A stretch of 64,000 bases of DNA from Symsagittifera roscoffensis (taxonomy: Eukaryota > Xenacoelomorpha > Acoela > Convolutidae), in assembly GCF_963678635.1 (NCBI RefSeq), contig NC_087067.1:27845547-27909546 (forward strand), read 5' to 3'. This document shows positions 22,501 through 33,025 of this stretch, in pieces (position 1 is the stretch's first letter; the number at the start of each line of letters is the position of its first letter). Position numbers and translations under genes: made by a program. The notes under the pieces are model-generated. The model did no database searches. It saw only the letters and a program-made list of their open reading frames with translations, and was not told the origin of the DNA.

Positions 22501-23300
22501 AAGGTTCCACAAATCTTGACATAAAATTTCGGAAATCCTTTATTTAATATTAATGACTTGTAAAATTGAGCGACAAGTTAAGTCAAAAGTCCAAATTTTG
22601 TTTTAGTCACAGTTCTAGATAGGTATAGTCTTTTTATAGACCCATTCGGATCTTAGATTATTTTACCTACTGATCCCCCCCCCCCCGCAATAACAAAGCA
22701 AAAAAATAGACTCAACTCATAGATCAGACACAACATAAATTATGCAAATACTATATTGAAATGAAAAAATAAAACAAACGAATGAAATACATAAATTTTT
22801 TAAATTATTGCGTACGTTTTTTTTAATATTTTCAGTAGTTAAAGAATGTATTGGTCTACTTTTTGATTGTGGAGTCTCTTATAAAGACCGAAGAGTGAAA
22901 CCGAAGAGAGACCGAAGAGTGAAAACTGATTTCAGCCAATCAGAATTGAACATTCAATAACTTAAAAAATATGCGAAATTTTGAAAATAAGCGAATTGGT
23001 CCAGTCCATTTTTAATTTTAATCGATTGAAAAATGAGAAATACATTAACTTCAGTTAATGTCAAACTGAAGTCGCTTTAGAAAAAATCTAGCCCCTATCA
23101 TGAATGCTAATTTGAAAATCAAAGACGCAAAGTAGCGAATGAGAACGTCTGAAAATTTGATTGGTTGAAAAAAACTGTCCATTCGGTCCCTCCATCATAA
23201 GAATTACCCCCTTTTGACAAGTATGTAAAAATTATCTACTTTTTGTCGCACTCCCAAGATATGATTCACTCGGTTAATAGAGTTTTTATTCAGTCAATCG
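19589..23300. repeat. Three-unit tandem array of about 1.1-1.2 kb units (family B)
   Basis: Unit 1 (19.59-20.79 kb), unit 2 (20.79-21.86 kb) and unit 3 (22.13-23.30 kb) share ordered landmarks: AAGCAGCATACTTTGA-like starts (1 and 3); ATTGACTGCTC..CCGC followed by CAATTCATAG; a block with TATTGGTCTG, then TGTGG.GTC.CTTATAA; TTCAG(C/A)CAAT-like sequence; and GTCGCACTCCCAGGAT near the end. Units 2 and 3 end with family C terminal sequence (CATTCGGTCCCTCCATCAT). Divergence is high, so the duplication is old. No shared open frame was found. The repeated ATTGG plus CTTATAA block resembles a core promoter. Confidence 0.75.
20326..20376 (+). promoter_or_regulatory. CCAAT-plus-TATA-like block repeated in each family B unit
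   Basis: TCATTGGTC then TTGGTCTG, then GTCTCTTATAAAAGAG. The same order recurs at about 21334-21388 and 22850-22886. The spacing is promoter-like, but no transcript or open frame follows, so it may simply be part of the repeat. Confidence 0.3.
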
Positions 23301-23558
23301 GATCTCACAATCGTTTTCTTTTTGCCATTTATTTTTGGGATGGTGATCTTTCACTTGCTTAATTTAGGGGACCAATTGTTCACATGGTCTGGGAGTTGTG
23401 TTATAATTGGAAGCAGGAGTTTTTTGTTCAAAAAATGGAAATAAGTTTCTGAATTTAAATTTTTGACGCGAAAAAAAACCTTTAAACTATTGCCGTGTAG
23501 ATTAAATTATGAGACTGATGATTCGGTGGAATGGAGAGGAAAAAAATACCCTTTCGAG

Positions 23559-23590
23559 CAGGGGGAGGATCTAGGATTTTCTTGAGGGTT
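23559..23590 (+). mobile_element. hAT-type element, left-end fragment
   Basis: CAGGGGGAGGATCTAGGATT and TTCTTGAGGG match the left end of the elements at 1141 and 52491. No right end is found nearby. Confidence 0.6.
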
Positions 23591-24772
23591 TTTTTATCTC
23601 ACATTTTTTCAAGTGACGTCCAAGAGACGTCACAGTTTGTTTTAATAACTCAATGATACCAATTTACAAAAGAAACAGGAAAAGAAAGAAATTAGATTTA
23701 ACTTTCAATCGGTGACATCTTTAATGACACTAAAAGGATCCCTTTTGAAAGCCCACTTCCTTCTAATAACATCAAAAAGCATCTCTAATTGGCTAAACAA
23801 GGATCTCATTATTTATACGCGATTTTAAATTTAGCTATAGAGGTCAAACTTTGATACTAATTCTACTCAATTGAGCTGGCTTGCTTATGCAGATTGCACT
23901 AAATAGCTTGATTTGAGATGTTTGTTTCGGGTCCATGTGCTCACTTTATGTTTTGATCATTTCAACCTTACTTGGATAAACTTAAATTTGTCGTTTACTT
24001 TTAGGGTCCTAGAGATCACCACCCTTAATTTGCTGGCGTAAGGAAAACGGCATGCTTTTTATTTAAAAAAAAAACTTTTTTTTTGCTAGGCGCATCAAAA
24101 ATTGCATAAAACGTTATAATTCAAGTACATAGTTTCAACATTAGAGGTTAAGCGTCCAATAGAGACAACAAAGAAAACGGTCAGTTTCATTCTTCAAAAT
24201 AAGAAAATAATTAGAAAACCTTTGTATCAGTTGTTTCAGGTAGCAACAAAGCATTGAAATTTTGTTTGATGAAATAAACTTTAGCACAAAGACGGCAAAA
24301 AAAATTGTTTCAATACATCTCCTCGCTTGATATCTAATTGAGCTTGATACCAAAACCTGAAGTCGTTTTCATGACATCAAGAAACATTTTGCAAAGAAAA
24401 ATCTTTTTAAAAACCTATCTGGGACTTAATAATTTACTTCGGTGTCAACAAGTACCATCAAAAACACCATGCCAAATAGATTCGCGCTAAAAAATGAACA
24501 ACACGAAACTAACCTAACCAATTTCAGACTGGACCAATTTTTGGAATCACATCATGTTTAGCAGCTGATTATTGCAGAGCAAGTATGGTATAAAGTTAGC
24601 ACTTATCAAATGAACATAATTTTTTTTATTCTTTTTTATTTCGTTAATAGCCTCATTGAAAGGACGAAAATAATTTTTCTTAAGGTTATTATTTCAATAA
24701 TAGCCTCATTGAAAAAGATTTAATAAAATAATAATGAGCGTAATTATGAACTGAACGCAAAACGCTCTATAG

Positions 24773-25289
24773 CTCGACAGTTTTTATCAAACAAAAAGAC
24801 ATCCAGCTTCATCTCTAACCCGTGAACAGACAGATCATTGCGACAAGTTTACAATTGGTACACGAGGGAAAAGCTACCCAATTGTCCTGGGCATCCGCGT
24901 CAATGGTATCACAAACTAAGAACATCCACAAGCAGACCATTTCCCAGCCCAGCATTGCAACAAATGACTATAACTCCCATATAGTATAACGTTTTTAGAA
25001 TTTTTTTAGATGTGGCAAACACAAAGCAGTACGTTAAATGGTTAATAGCCAGGTCGAGAGTCTCAGCGCACTCAAATTTTACACGGGTACTAGCCTTGAA
25101 GGCGTACTTTCAACATTTTTTCTGTTCATTTCTACCAGCTCAAGACTACAAACATCCAAACTTGCGAGTACTAGCCGTTTTGTCCAATTTTTGTTTGGAA
25201 TCGGCATCAGACTTGCGGTGTTGAAAGCTATTGTCTTTCTTCGCAATATTGAGTTTGAAGGTATTTTTTCTTCATTAAATTACGACTAA
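24773..25289. other. Coding-like block, strand and frame unresolved
   Basis: A GC-richer island with few stops in several frames. Plus strand: a frame at 24773-24919 (with FTIGTRGKSYPIVLGIRVNG), one at 24819-24992 (with EGKATQLSWASASMVSQT), and, after a strong acceptor (TTTTTTTAG|ATG at 25008), a 70-codon frame to 25224 (with YVKWLIARSRVSAHS). Minus strand: a 46-codon frame 24955-24815 starting MLGWEMVCLWMFLVC, like a signal peptide. I cannot tell which is real, nor name a family. It may be an exon cluster or a transposon gene remnant. Confidence 0.3.
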
Positions 25290-26784
25290 GCGAGTAATAA
25301 GTCAACGTAAGAACAGTAGGAGCAGTTTATGATAGCATTTTGAAGAAAGTATCTAAATTAGGCCTTACGGACACTTACAGGTCAAAAAGCAAGCTAGTTC
25401 TAGTACTGAAATGGAATCCGTTACTTAACTTAATACTGTAGTCAAAAATAGGAAATCGCGATTGACTTAATAATTGATGAGACTTGTAATGTGGCAATCA
25501 AACTCGAAAAATCCCGAAACGATCTTGAACAATTGGACAGACTAGATCACGGCATATTTGCAAAAATTGTTGATTGGGCCGAAAAAAAATAGGCCGACTA
25601 GACAAAATTGATTGAAATCCACTCTTTCCGATTTGCTAACATAACCACAGCCAAAAAGGTGTATTAAGATTGGCATCTTGATATAACCGATTTTTTTTTT
25701 CAAGGCAGCCACCCTTCAGAAAAACAAACCAATTTCTAAAACTGAAACTTTAGTATGTTGAAGGTATCTAGTAGTACAATCAAGATAACGTGATCTAAAA
25801 GAGAAAATTTAGTAGATAACTATTTCTTACAAAATATTTCATCTTTACCTGTATCCGTTCATTTAATTATTTAACTGTTTAATTTATGGTTATTTGTAAC
25901 ACAAAAACTGAGAACTTTGACCGTTTTGTATTTGTCGGTATGTCCTTATTAAACAAATTTTCGACCTAAGTTTTCTAGAGGCCTCCTTGCCTTCTCTCGG
26001 AGAACAGTTATCGGATACCATGAATAGCATTCGGAGAAAAAAATAATTTTAAGCGGCTGAATCACAGGGCAGTCTTCCTTTATGAGGGGACTCAAAATTG
26101 GGTGTTAGCGTCTTTTCATCTCTTCAAGTGATGCGTGTTGCAAAAATAGTTCATCAAAAAACAGAAACGATCTTTTCAATCATTAGAACGGCGATTGTTT
26201 TGTAATGAATTAATTTTAAGAACTCAGAGCAAAAAATTGTTTTTATATTTGTATTGACCTATTTTTTCTGACAATATGACATATTGGTATTATTGGTTCC
26301 AATTAATTGAAGCCCAAACTTTGTCCATGCAGAGTCAACTCTGATTTGCAACTCGGTTTTAGCTTTCAAGGCCCCTTGTCTACATTGTAATGGACGCCAT
26401 ATTTTCGCTTTGATTGATCAACCGCTTTTGTATTCATTTTGTTAAATTTTAGAAACTTGGCTTGATGTGTTTTTTTTTCATTGGGATTGAATTAGCGGGT
26501 TTTTCTCGCTCAATTTCTCAAACGAACGAATTTTCTTTTATTTAACCTTTAGTTCCTTGGACTTTATTGTCAGTGAAGCCTTCTCGCGCACAGCAGTGTG
26601 TTAGAGGAATACGTCCCTTCTTTAATTAAAAATTTAAGCAACTAACTAGAGCTGACGACTCAAACATTTTCTAAACGCATCTTATCCATCTCTTGCGTAT
26701 AACGCTTTTTTATCCAATTTGCTTTTGATGAAGTTCTAAAAAATATATCTACAGTGTTTGGCGAGAGCTCGAAAATTCAATTTG

Positions 26785-26835
26785 ATTGGCCAAAAACTCC
26801 CTATAAAATTGATAAGACTTTTTAAAGTTTCAGTC
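26785..26835 (+). promoter_or_regulatory. Putative core promoter: ATTGG, TATA box and initiator
   Basis: GATTGGCC (inverted CCAAT) lies at 26784, TATAAAA at 26802-26808, and TCAGTC at 26830-26835 with its A at 26832, 30 bp after the TATA start. This is the textbook geometry for TATA plus Inr in animals. It points into the candidate mini-gene downstream. Confidence 0.45.
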
Positions 26836-26859
26836 TCTCTTTCATAAAATCTAGAATCA

Positions 26860-28358
26860 ATGTTTAATCAAATCAAGTGATGAAGAAAGGCTAAGAATAG
26901 TGTCTAACTGCGATTTTTCTAAGTTGCAGTAAAAGTAGCAAAAATATAAAGTGACTAGCAGACTCTTGTGGGGAAACCTATGATGGTTGAGGGCGGGTTT
27001 TGACTTTTTTCTACAATTTTTCTAATTAGTTAATTTTTTGGAGTTTTCAGGAAATCTTTGAATTATCAACACAATAAGGTGTATTATTTTCATGGCTAAG
27101 ACTAAAAACATGTTTTGTTGCTTGATTTCGGTAAATGTTGCCTTGAAAGCGTTTCATTCCATATCAATAAAAAAAGAAAAAAGATAGTAGGCTGCTGTAC
27201 AAGTAACACAGAAAGTTCCGCCCACGTTAAAAAACTTTTTCTAATAGGTTATTTTTTTTCTTCCAAATAGCGCCGCTTCTTGTGCGCATTATGATCTATG
27301 TAAACGACTAAATACTTATTAAATTAGCCTTTACCAAGAACAGCTGTTTTCAAAAAACGAAATACGAACAAAAAAATTGTAAAGTTTGATGTGATTTTAT
27401 ATAATTTTTTAGCACAGCATTTTAAAATCTTTATTCAACATATTTTTATTGACAATGGATCCCTACTATTGAACTTTCCATTTTTTTTGTTTGCATTTGG
27501 TGTCATTTCTTGTGAGTGATGTGATCTATATAAGCAGCACGTAGATAGCTAGTAAGTTAGAGATAATCTACAACAGCTATATTCAAAAAATGTAAAACGA
27601 ACAAAAACGTTGAAAAAGTTTCAAACATATTGCTAATACTTCGTTAATTTGCTTGCACAACATATTTTTAAATTTCTGAGCAAATTTTACCGGCAAGAAA
27701 TTGTTAACTGAAGCCTCCAAATATTTTTTTATTTGTAAATTTTTTAAAGCCTAAATTACATTTTTTCTAGCAACAAGTTTTTCTCGATTGCTTTACTCGG
27801 TTGCTTTACTCGCTCGGATTTAGACGGAAGTTCAAATACGGCAGACCGCTTTTTCTCGACATTGAGGTAACTTTTAACCAATTTTATTTAACCAGTTCTC
27901 TGGTATAAGCTCCCAAGAGCTTGCAATGCCTGAGTCATCCAAAAGAGATACGATCGAATTTTGACGCCAGACCAAGAAATCATAAATTCAATATTTTTGT
28001 TTGACTTGCGCGAAAGTTGCCCCAGCAAGAACACATCTAAGTTAAATTATGATATCTACGACTGGGAAAGAAAATTTCTCAATATTTAGCCCCGCTAAGA
28101 TCTTTTAAGTAATTTTATTTAGCGTGTGTCCAAATTTCAATTTTGTATTCTAAATTGGTGCTGAAAAAACGACAAAAACGTGAAAAAAACGCGTTCATTT
28201 GTTCGCTGAAATCAAAAGTTGCAACTTAATGTTCCGTGACTAATTTCTTTTTGAATTAATTAAGAAACCTTTGTTGAATTTGTTTTTTTTTCTCTCAAAT
28301 TAGGCCGCTGCAAGTCTCACAACTAACCCATCATTTTCGGAATGTTCTATCAACGTAG
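26860..28358 (+). CDS. Candidate three-exon mini-gene for a 55-residue protein
   Basis: Proposed exons: 26832-26876 (ATG at 26860, donor AA|GTGATG, weak), 27771-27866 (acceptor TTTTTTCTAG and donor GAG|GTAACT, both strong) and 28304 onward (acceptor TTTCTCTCAAATTAG, strong) with TAG at 28356. Phases fit (2, then 2), giving 55 residues that begin MFNQINNKFFSIALLGCF, somewhat like a signal peptide, and end in VLST. AATAAA at 28424-28429 would be the poly(A) signal. Caveats: exon 2 is also open in another frame, which joins in phase 0 to a 46-codon reading of exon 3; the first donor is weak; intron 1 contains repeats. Exons 2 and 3 are better supported than exon 1. The function is unknown. Confidence 0.35.
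27184..27700. repeat. Diverged repeat pair, also present at 46886-47130
   Basis: TAGGCTGCTGTACAAGTAAC then ACAGAAAGTTCCGCC at 27187 matches CCGGTTGCTGTGCAAGTAGC then ACAGAATGTTCCGGC at 46892. The following sequence (GTGATCTATATAAGCAGC and CAACAGCTATATTCAAAAAA) is repeated within 27270-27360 and 27520-27595. It lies in the first intron of the candidate mini-gene. Confidence 0.6.
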
Positions 28359-28559
28359 CAAATTTTGATTTATTAGTCAGTTTATTGTGTTTCAAAGTAC
28401 CGAGAATCATGTACTTTTGCAAAAATAAAGCAAACTTTAGATGATGTAAAACTATTCTGTGAGATGTAGTCCAAATGGAACCAAAATTTTCTGAATGATG
28501 TTTCTCGGTCACTTTCTGGAAAATAGTGAATATATAAGAAAAAATCATATTCCTTTATT

Positions 28560-30090
28560 TTTAAATGAAGCATGCATGTAGAATAGTTTTATCACGCCTG
28601 CAGAGATTCAATGCTTTTTTTTCGGAAAAAAAAATTAAAATTGAAACTCTCCAATTAGTGTCTCCCATACTTTTTATTAGGAATTGTAAAAAACAACAAT
28701 TGGTATGTGCCCATACATTACATCGGTGACGGTTGTATAGATGTAATCTTCATTTTTCTGGGAATCAACATAAAGTCAAAAATTTTTGATTAGTTGCCTT
28801 CCTCGTTTTTTTCTCAGAATATTCAGATGATTACAAAAAAGAAACGATATCTTTTGTAAAATGAAGTGTGTTTATAGATTAAATTTATGCCACATACATA
28901 GATGTAATCTAGCTTTCTAATTGAAGCTTTCTAAATCAATATTTGGATATCTTGTTTCCCTTCATTTTCTAAGAAATAGTAGGATAACTACAAAAAAAAA
29001 GATATCTTTCAAAATTACACGTGATCATATATTACATCTGTGTCAAGTACATAGATGTAATCTATTTCCTGAAAATATTTCAAAAAGTCTTGCTTTGATT
29101 AGTTGCTTTCCTCTACTTTCTTGAGATTGTAAGATAATCAAATACGAAAAGAAAAGAGTTTTTGAAATGGCGCGTTCCCATGGATTACAGTTGTGACAAG
29201 CGTATATATGTTATTTTTTTTCGGAGAGTTAACTTGAAGTTGAGGGGTCCCCCTTTGTACTATTTTGAGGATCCATTTTTGTTGACTGGCCCTAAAATTT
29301 TTCAAAGGCGCCTGCGGAGCCAAGATATACTAATTTTGAGGGGAGACAGCGCGCCAAAAATACGCAATTTTTTTGACAAAATTTTCCTTTTTTGGCCTGT
29401 TTTTTTTCAAAACTTTGCCTGCGGCCCAGAAACTTTGACCAAAACAGGGTCTCTCTAGTGATTTGGGAGAGCTCGGAAAATCAATTTGGTCGACCTAAAA
29501 AAAAGGGTGCAAAAATTTCGAAATTTTTTAGAAAATCCACCCCTGCTATAAATGTACTCGTTTTTTCTGCCAGTTATCTCAAAATTCAAACTTTTCTTTC
29601 TTATTTTTTTTTCTGTTTTTTATTTGTTTTTTTTTTCAATGGGAACCGAAACACGAACTAATTACGCAGGATCATGCGAGCAAATTTCTGCTACTATTGG
29701 TCGCTTTTTGCGAATTGTCGCTTTTCTCAAAAAAAACTACCAGTTGTCGCTTTCGACCAGTTGTCGCTTTCGGGTTCCCTTGCATAGATGGGCTCCCAGT
29801 CATTTCAGCCCCAAAAACAGTCAGTTGATGAAACGACTGCTTTTTTTTAGGGGGGGGGGGGAATGACTGGCTTTTTGGGCGGAAGTGTCTGGGGCAGAAT
29901 TGACTCAGGCAGAAATGTCTGGTCACGGCATAGATGTACCATTGAGAAAAACGTAAATTCAAATTGAAGCACTCTAATTAGCTGCTTCTCTTCTTTTTCG
30001 TAGAAATAACAAGATAACTACAAAAATTATGGGCTTTTTTAGATGGCGCCTGCTCATATATTATATCTATGAAGCTTGCAAAGAGGTTGT
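28560..30090. repeat. Degenerate tandem array, units about 150-190 bp, split by a transposon
   Basis: Each unit carries ACATAGATGTAATCT-like sequence, then GATTAGTTGCTTTCCTC, then AGATAACTACAAAAAA and AAATGGCGCGTGCTCATATA-like sequence. Units start near 28560, 28731, 28901 and 29048, and resume at about 29925-30090 after the hAT-type copy (29246-29546) and a further unrelated segment. The array must predate that insertion. Confidence 0.75.
29246..29546 (-). mobile_element. hAT-type element, reversed, one end lost
   Basis: Contains CCAAAAATACGCAATTTTTT, AAGGCGCC and GGTCGACC in the order reversed from the 52491 copy, and ends AAAATCCACCCCTG, the complement of the left terminus. The other terminus is not recognisable. 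Confidence 0.8.
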
Positions 30091-30261
30091 CCATTGTTAT
30101 GAGAAGCAAAATTAGATGTTAACCTCATGAAAAACTTTTAAAACGAAAATTGAGTTCGAAATTGGGTTCAAAAAAATTATCACACTGTTTTTACATTTTA
30201 ACTTGTTCGTTTTCAATTTGAAGCAACCGTGCAATATGGAGACAAAATGGATTTTCAGGAA

Positions 30262-30510
30262 ATAAATTAAAGTATAGCCTAGATTTATACAAAATTAACA
30301 GTTTGATTAGGGAAAAATGATTTAGATTACCTTAATTTAGTTAATTAACAGCATTGCAATGCAATCCTGCTCGAAAAGAGTGAAAACCAATTTTATTTTT
30401 AGTGCGTTTGCTTGAATTGCATACTTTATACAATTTTTTTTTCCAAAATAAAAGGTGGCTCTGGGACGTTCTACGGTTGAGCAATTAGGGGGAGGGAAAA
30501 TTGTACGGTT
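30262..30510. repeat. Family D repeat, copy 1
   Basis: TATAGCCTAGATTTATACAA at the left and GGGACGTTCTACGGTTGAGC then TAGGGGGAGGGAAAATTGTA at the right match copy 2 at 44250-45150, where the two halves are separated by about 700 bp of extra sequence. Confidence 0.65.
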
Positions 30511-30635
30511 CACCCTTCGGATATGTTTGAAAATCACTCTTAAGAAGTTCTAAGCTAGAATTTTCATCCAATCAGAATCGATCATTATTTACGCAGCCTT
30601 CAGCAAACTCAATCCAGTTCAAACACTGGCGTAGG

Positions 30636-30835
30636 NNNNNNNNNNNNNNNNNNNNNNNNNNNNNNNNNNNNNNNNNNNNNNNNNNNNNNNNNNNNNNNNN
30701 NNNNNNNNNNNNNNNNNNNNNNNNNNNNNNNNNNNNNNNNNNNNNNNNNNNNNNNNNNNNNNNNNNNNNNNNNNNNNNNNNNNNNNNNNNNNNNNNNNNN
30801 NNNNNNNNNNNNNNNNNNNNNNNNNNNNNNNNNNN
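30636..30835. other. Assembly gap, 200 N
   Basis: A round-number run of N, typical of a fixed-length scaffolding placeholder. Order and orientation of the two flanks should not be taken for granted. Confidence 0.99.
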
Positions 30836-32253
30836 CATAACATTAGGGTTTTGCATATTCAACAGTTATGTTTTGACCTAAAAAATAGACACAACTGCAA
30901 TTGCTCGACTCTACAATCAATTATGGGAAGTGAGATCTGTAAGGTTGGCTGTCCTCAAACCTCAAATGATGCAAAAAAATGAAGGTACCTTTTTGTAACC
31001 AATGTGATATTTACCATTTGTTTCAAGTTTTGCGTTCAAACCTAAGACATTAAGTTTTCCGAAACTGGGTAAAAAGATTCATGCATTTGCCTTCATCCAA
31101 TAACTTGTGACTTCTTGAGGTCTTGCAAGGAAACAATTTTGGTCTAGGAGCTTTGTTTTTGTTTACAAACTCCTCAAAACGCCAATCAATTTCCATTATT
31201 TTTTCATAGTCACCAACATAGATTTGAGTTTTTCCCACCAAATTTATTGAACTGTTTACTATTTATGAAACTTAATCAAACCTTTGGCTTCTTGAGATTT
31301 TGTTCGCAGTTACTTTTTTCACTCTTTAGAAGTCAATTGATTGACTCTACTCAGCTATGTAGCTATTGAAACAAAACTAATTATTCCTTCGAAAACCATA
31401 AATAAACCTATAAAAAAATTTGAGCAATCTAATGGTTCTATTGACAATTTCTGATTTTTTTTTCAACTGTAAGTACTGTAATTTGATAATTTGTTGTTTA
31501 GAACTCAAATGATCAATTGCGTTTGAAATTTTGTGTCTTCGGTAACCCAAACATCTTTAATTGTCTTGTTTTGATCTGTTTGTGATTTTTTGGCAGTTTT
31601 TTTTAGCCTAATTGATGTTCGCTTGCTCTACTAGTATGAAGCGAGATAGACAACCGACAGCAAAAAACATCGAACCGCTCTTTTAATTAGCTAAATTGCT
31701 AACAGCTAGATTGATAAATTTAATCTCGCTGAAATCGCTAGCGATCAATTTTAAACAAGGATTAGTTTTACGAGAAAAAGTTTGGTATGTGATAATTGAG
31801 ATTGCAGAAAAACTTTAAATATTTGGTGACAGATGATCAGCAAATAATTATCTCTTATGCTACCAAAAAACAGCTAGAGTTTTCGAGTAGAATAATTTCA
31901 ATTTTTCTGAGTGCAATGATAGTGCAACTTTTACTTTTTTGACGTCAACAATTATTGTTTACTGCTTTCGTAATTTTTGTGATCGTCGTCGTTTTGGTCT
32001 CTGGTAGAAATTTTTTTCTGCTGATCTTTGCAAAGTTTTGTTGTTACTTGTTTGTTAATACATGAAAAAAATAGTTTTTTAAATCATCAGTCAATAAGTA
32101 AGAAGAATATAAAAATTAAAAATTTATAATACTTGAAACATAACATTTCCGTCAGCATTTAAATACAAAGATTAAATTTTAAAAATGGAAACAGGAAATG
32201 TTAGCTTTTTCCAATGTTTTTTGTTTCCATTTCACGTTTCTTACCAATCAAAT
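30836..32253. other. AT-rich interval without recognised gene
   Basis: The only item of note is a 63-codon minus-strand frame (31241-31050) with mixed composition (EIDWRFEEFVNKNKAPRPKL), unsupported by splice sites or known motifs. Nothing else is seen. Confidence 0.4.
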
Positions 32254-32669
32254 TTCTATGTTCACAAAAAATAATAGAACTGTTCACAAAAAAATTGTTA
32301 ATATATAAACATTTTGAACCGATTTGTAGTGCAGGGGCAACCTCGATGTTATTTTTTTGCGCCAGAAAAGTTAATTCTAAATTTGATTGATAAGAGAATT
32401 TATAATTATAAAAGCGTGGGTTTTTTCATTTTCTCATATTAATGTTAAAAAAGCTTCAACGCTTTCTGATTCAATTTTTTTGTATGATACATAATGCCGA
32501 AAAGAGTCTTTCAGTTTCTTAATTGAGATACTTGAATTTGGATATGCAGCAGATATCTGTGCAGTTAGCAGTCAGTATCTTTGCAAGTCATCAGTCGTGA
32601 TTTATAAAAAAAAATGTTAATTTTTGGCAAAGTCTTAGGAACAATACAATATCACGTAAAAAGCAATTT
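32254..32669. repeat. LTR-like direct repeat, copy 1 (416 bp)
   Basis: Starts TTCTATGTTCACAAAAAATA and ends ATATCACGTAAAAAGCAATT; it matches 34852-35291 throughout at high identity, except for a 20-odd-base segment (TCGATCAAATGCTCACAGGG) present only in copy 2. It may be a solo LTR. Confidence 0.85.
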
Positions 32670-32676
32670 GTTGCCC

Positions 32677-33025
32677 TTTTTTTAGGTCAACCAAATTGAT
32701 TTTCTGAGCTCTCCAAAACACTTCAGAGACCCTGCTTTGGCCAAAACTTATGCGCCGTAGGTAAAATTTTGAAAAAATAGGCCAAAAAAGGCATTTTTAG
32801 GCACTTTTTGGAAAATTTCGACCAAAAAATTGCGTTTTTTTCGGCGCGCGCTCCCCCCTCAAAATTATTATTTATTAGCGCCTTTAGAAAAATTTTAGGG
32901 TCCGTCACCAAAAATGGATACCTGAAAAAGTACAAGGGGGGGACCCTTTGGGTCGGCAGGGGGTCGAATGCCTGAGGGGAGAAGAGGCGCCCTCACCCCC
33001 GCCCTCACCCCTTATTCCGCCCCTG
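32677..33025 (+). mobile_element. hAT-type element, left end truncated
   Basis: Starts inside the element at TTTTTTTAGGTCAACCAAATTG and ends TTATTCCGCCCCTG. Inner motifs TTTTAGGCACTTTTTGGAAA and TCGGCGCGCGCTCCCCC match the 52491 copy. The left break coincides with the end of the LTR-like repeat. Confidence 0.85.
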
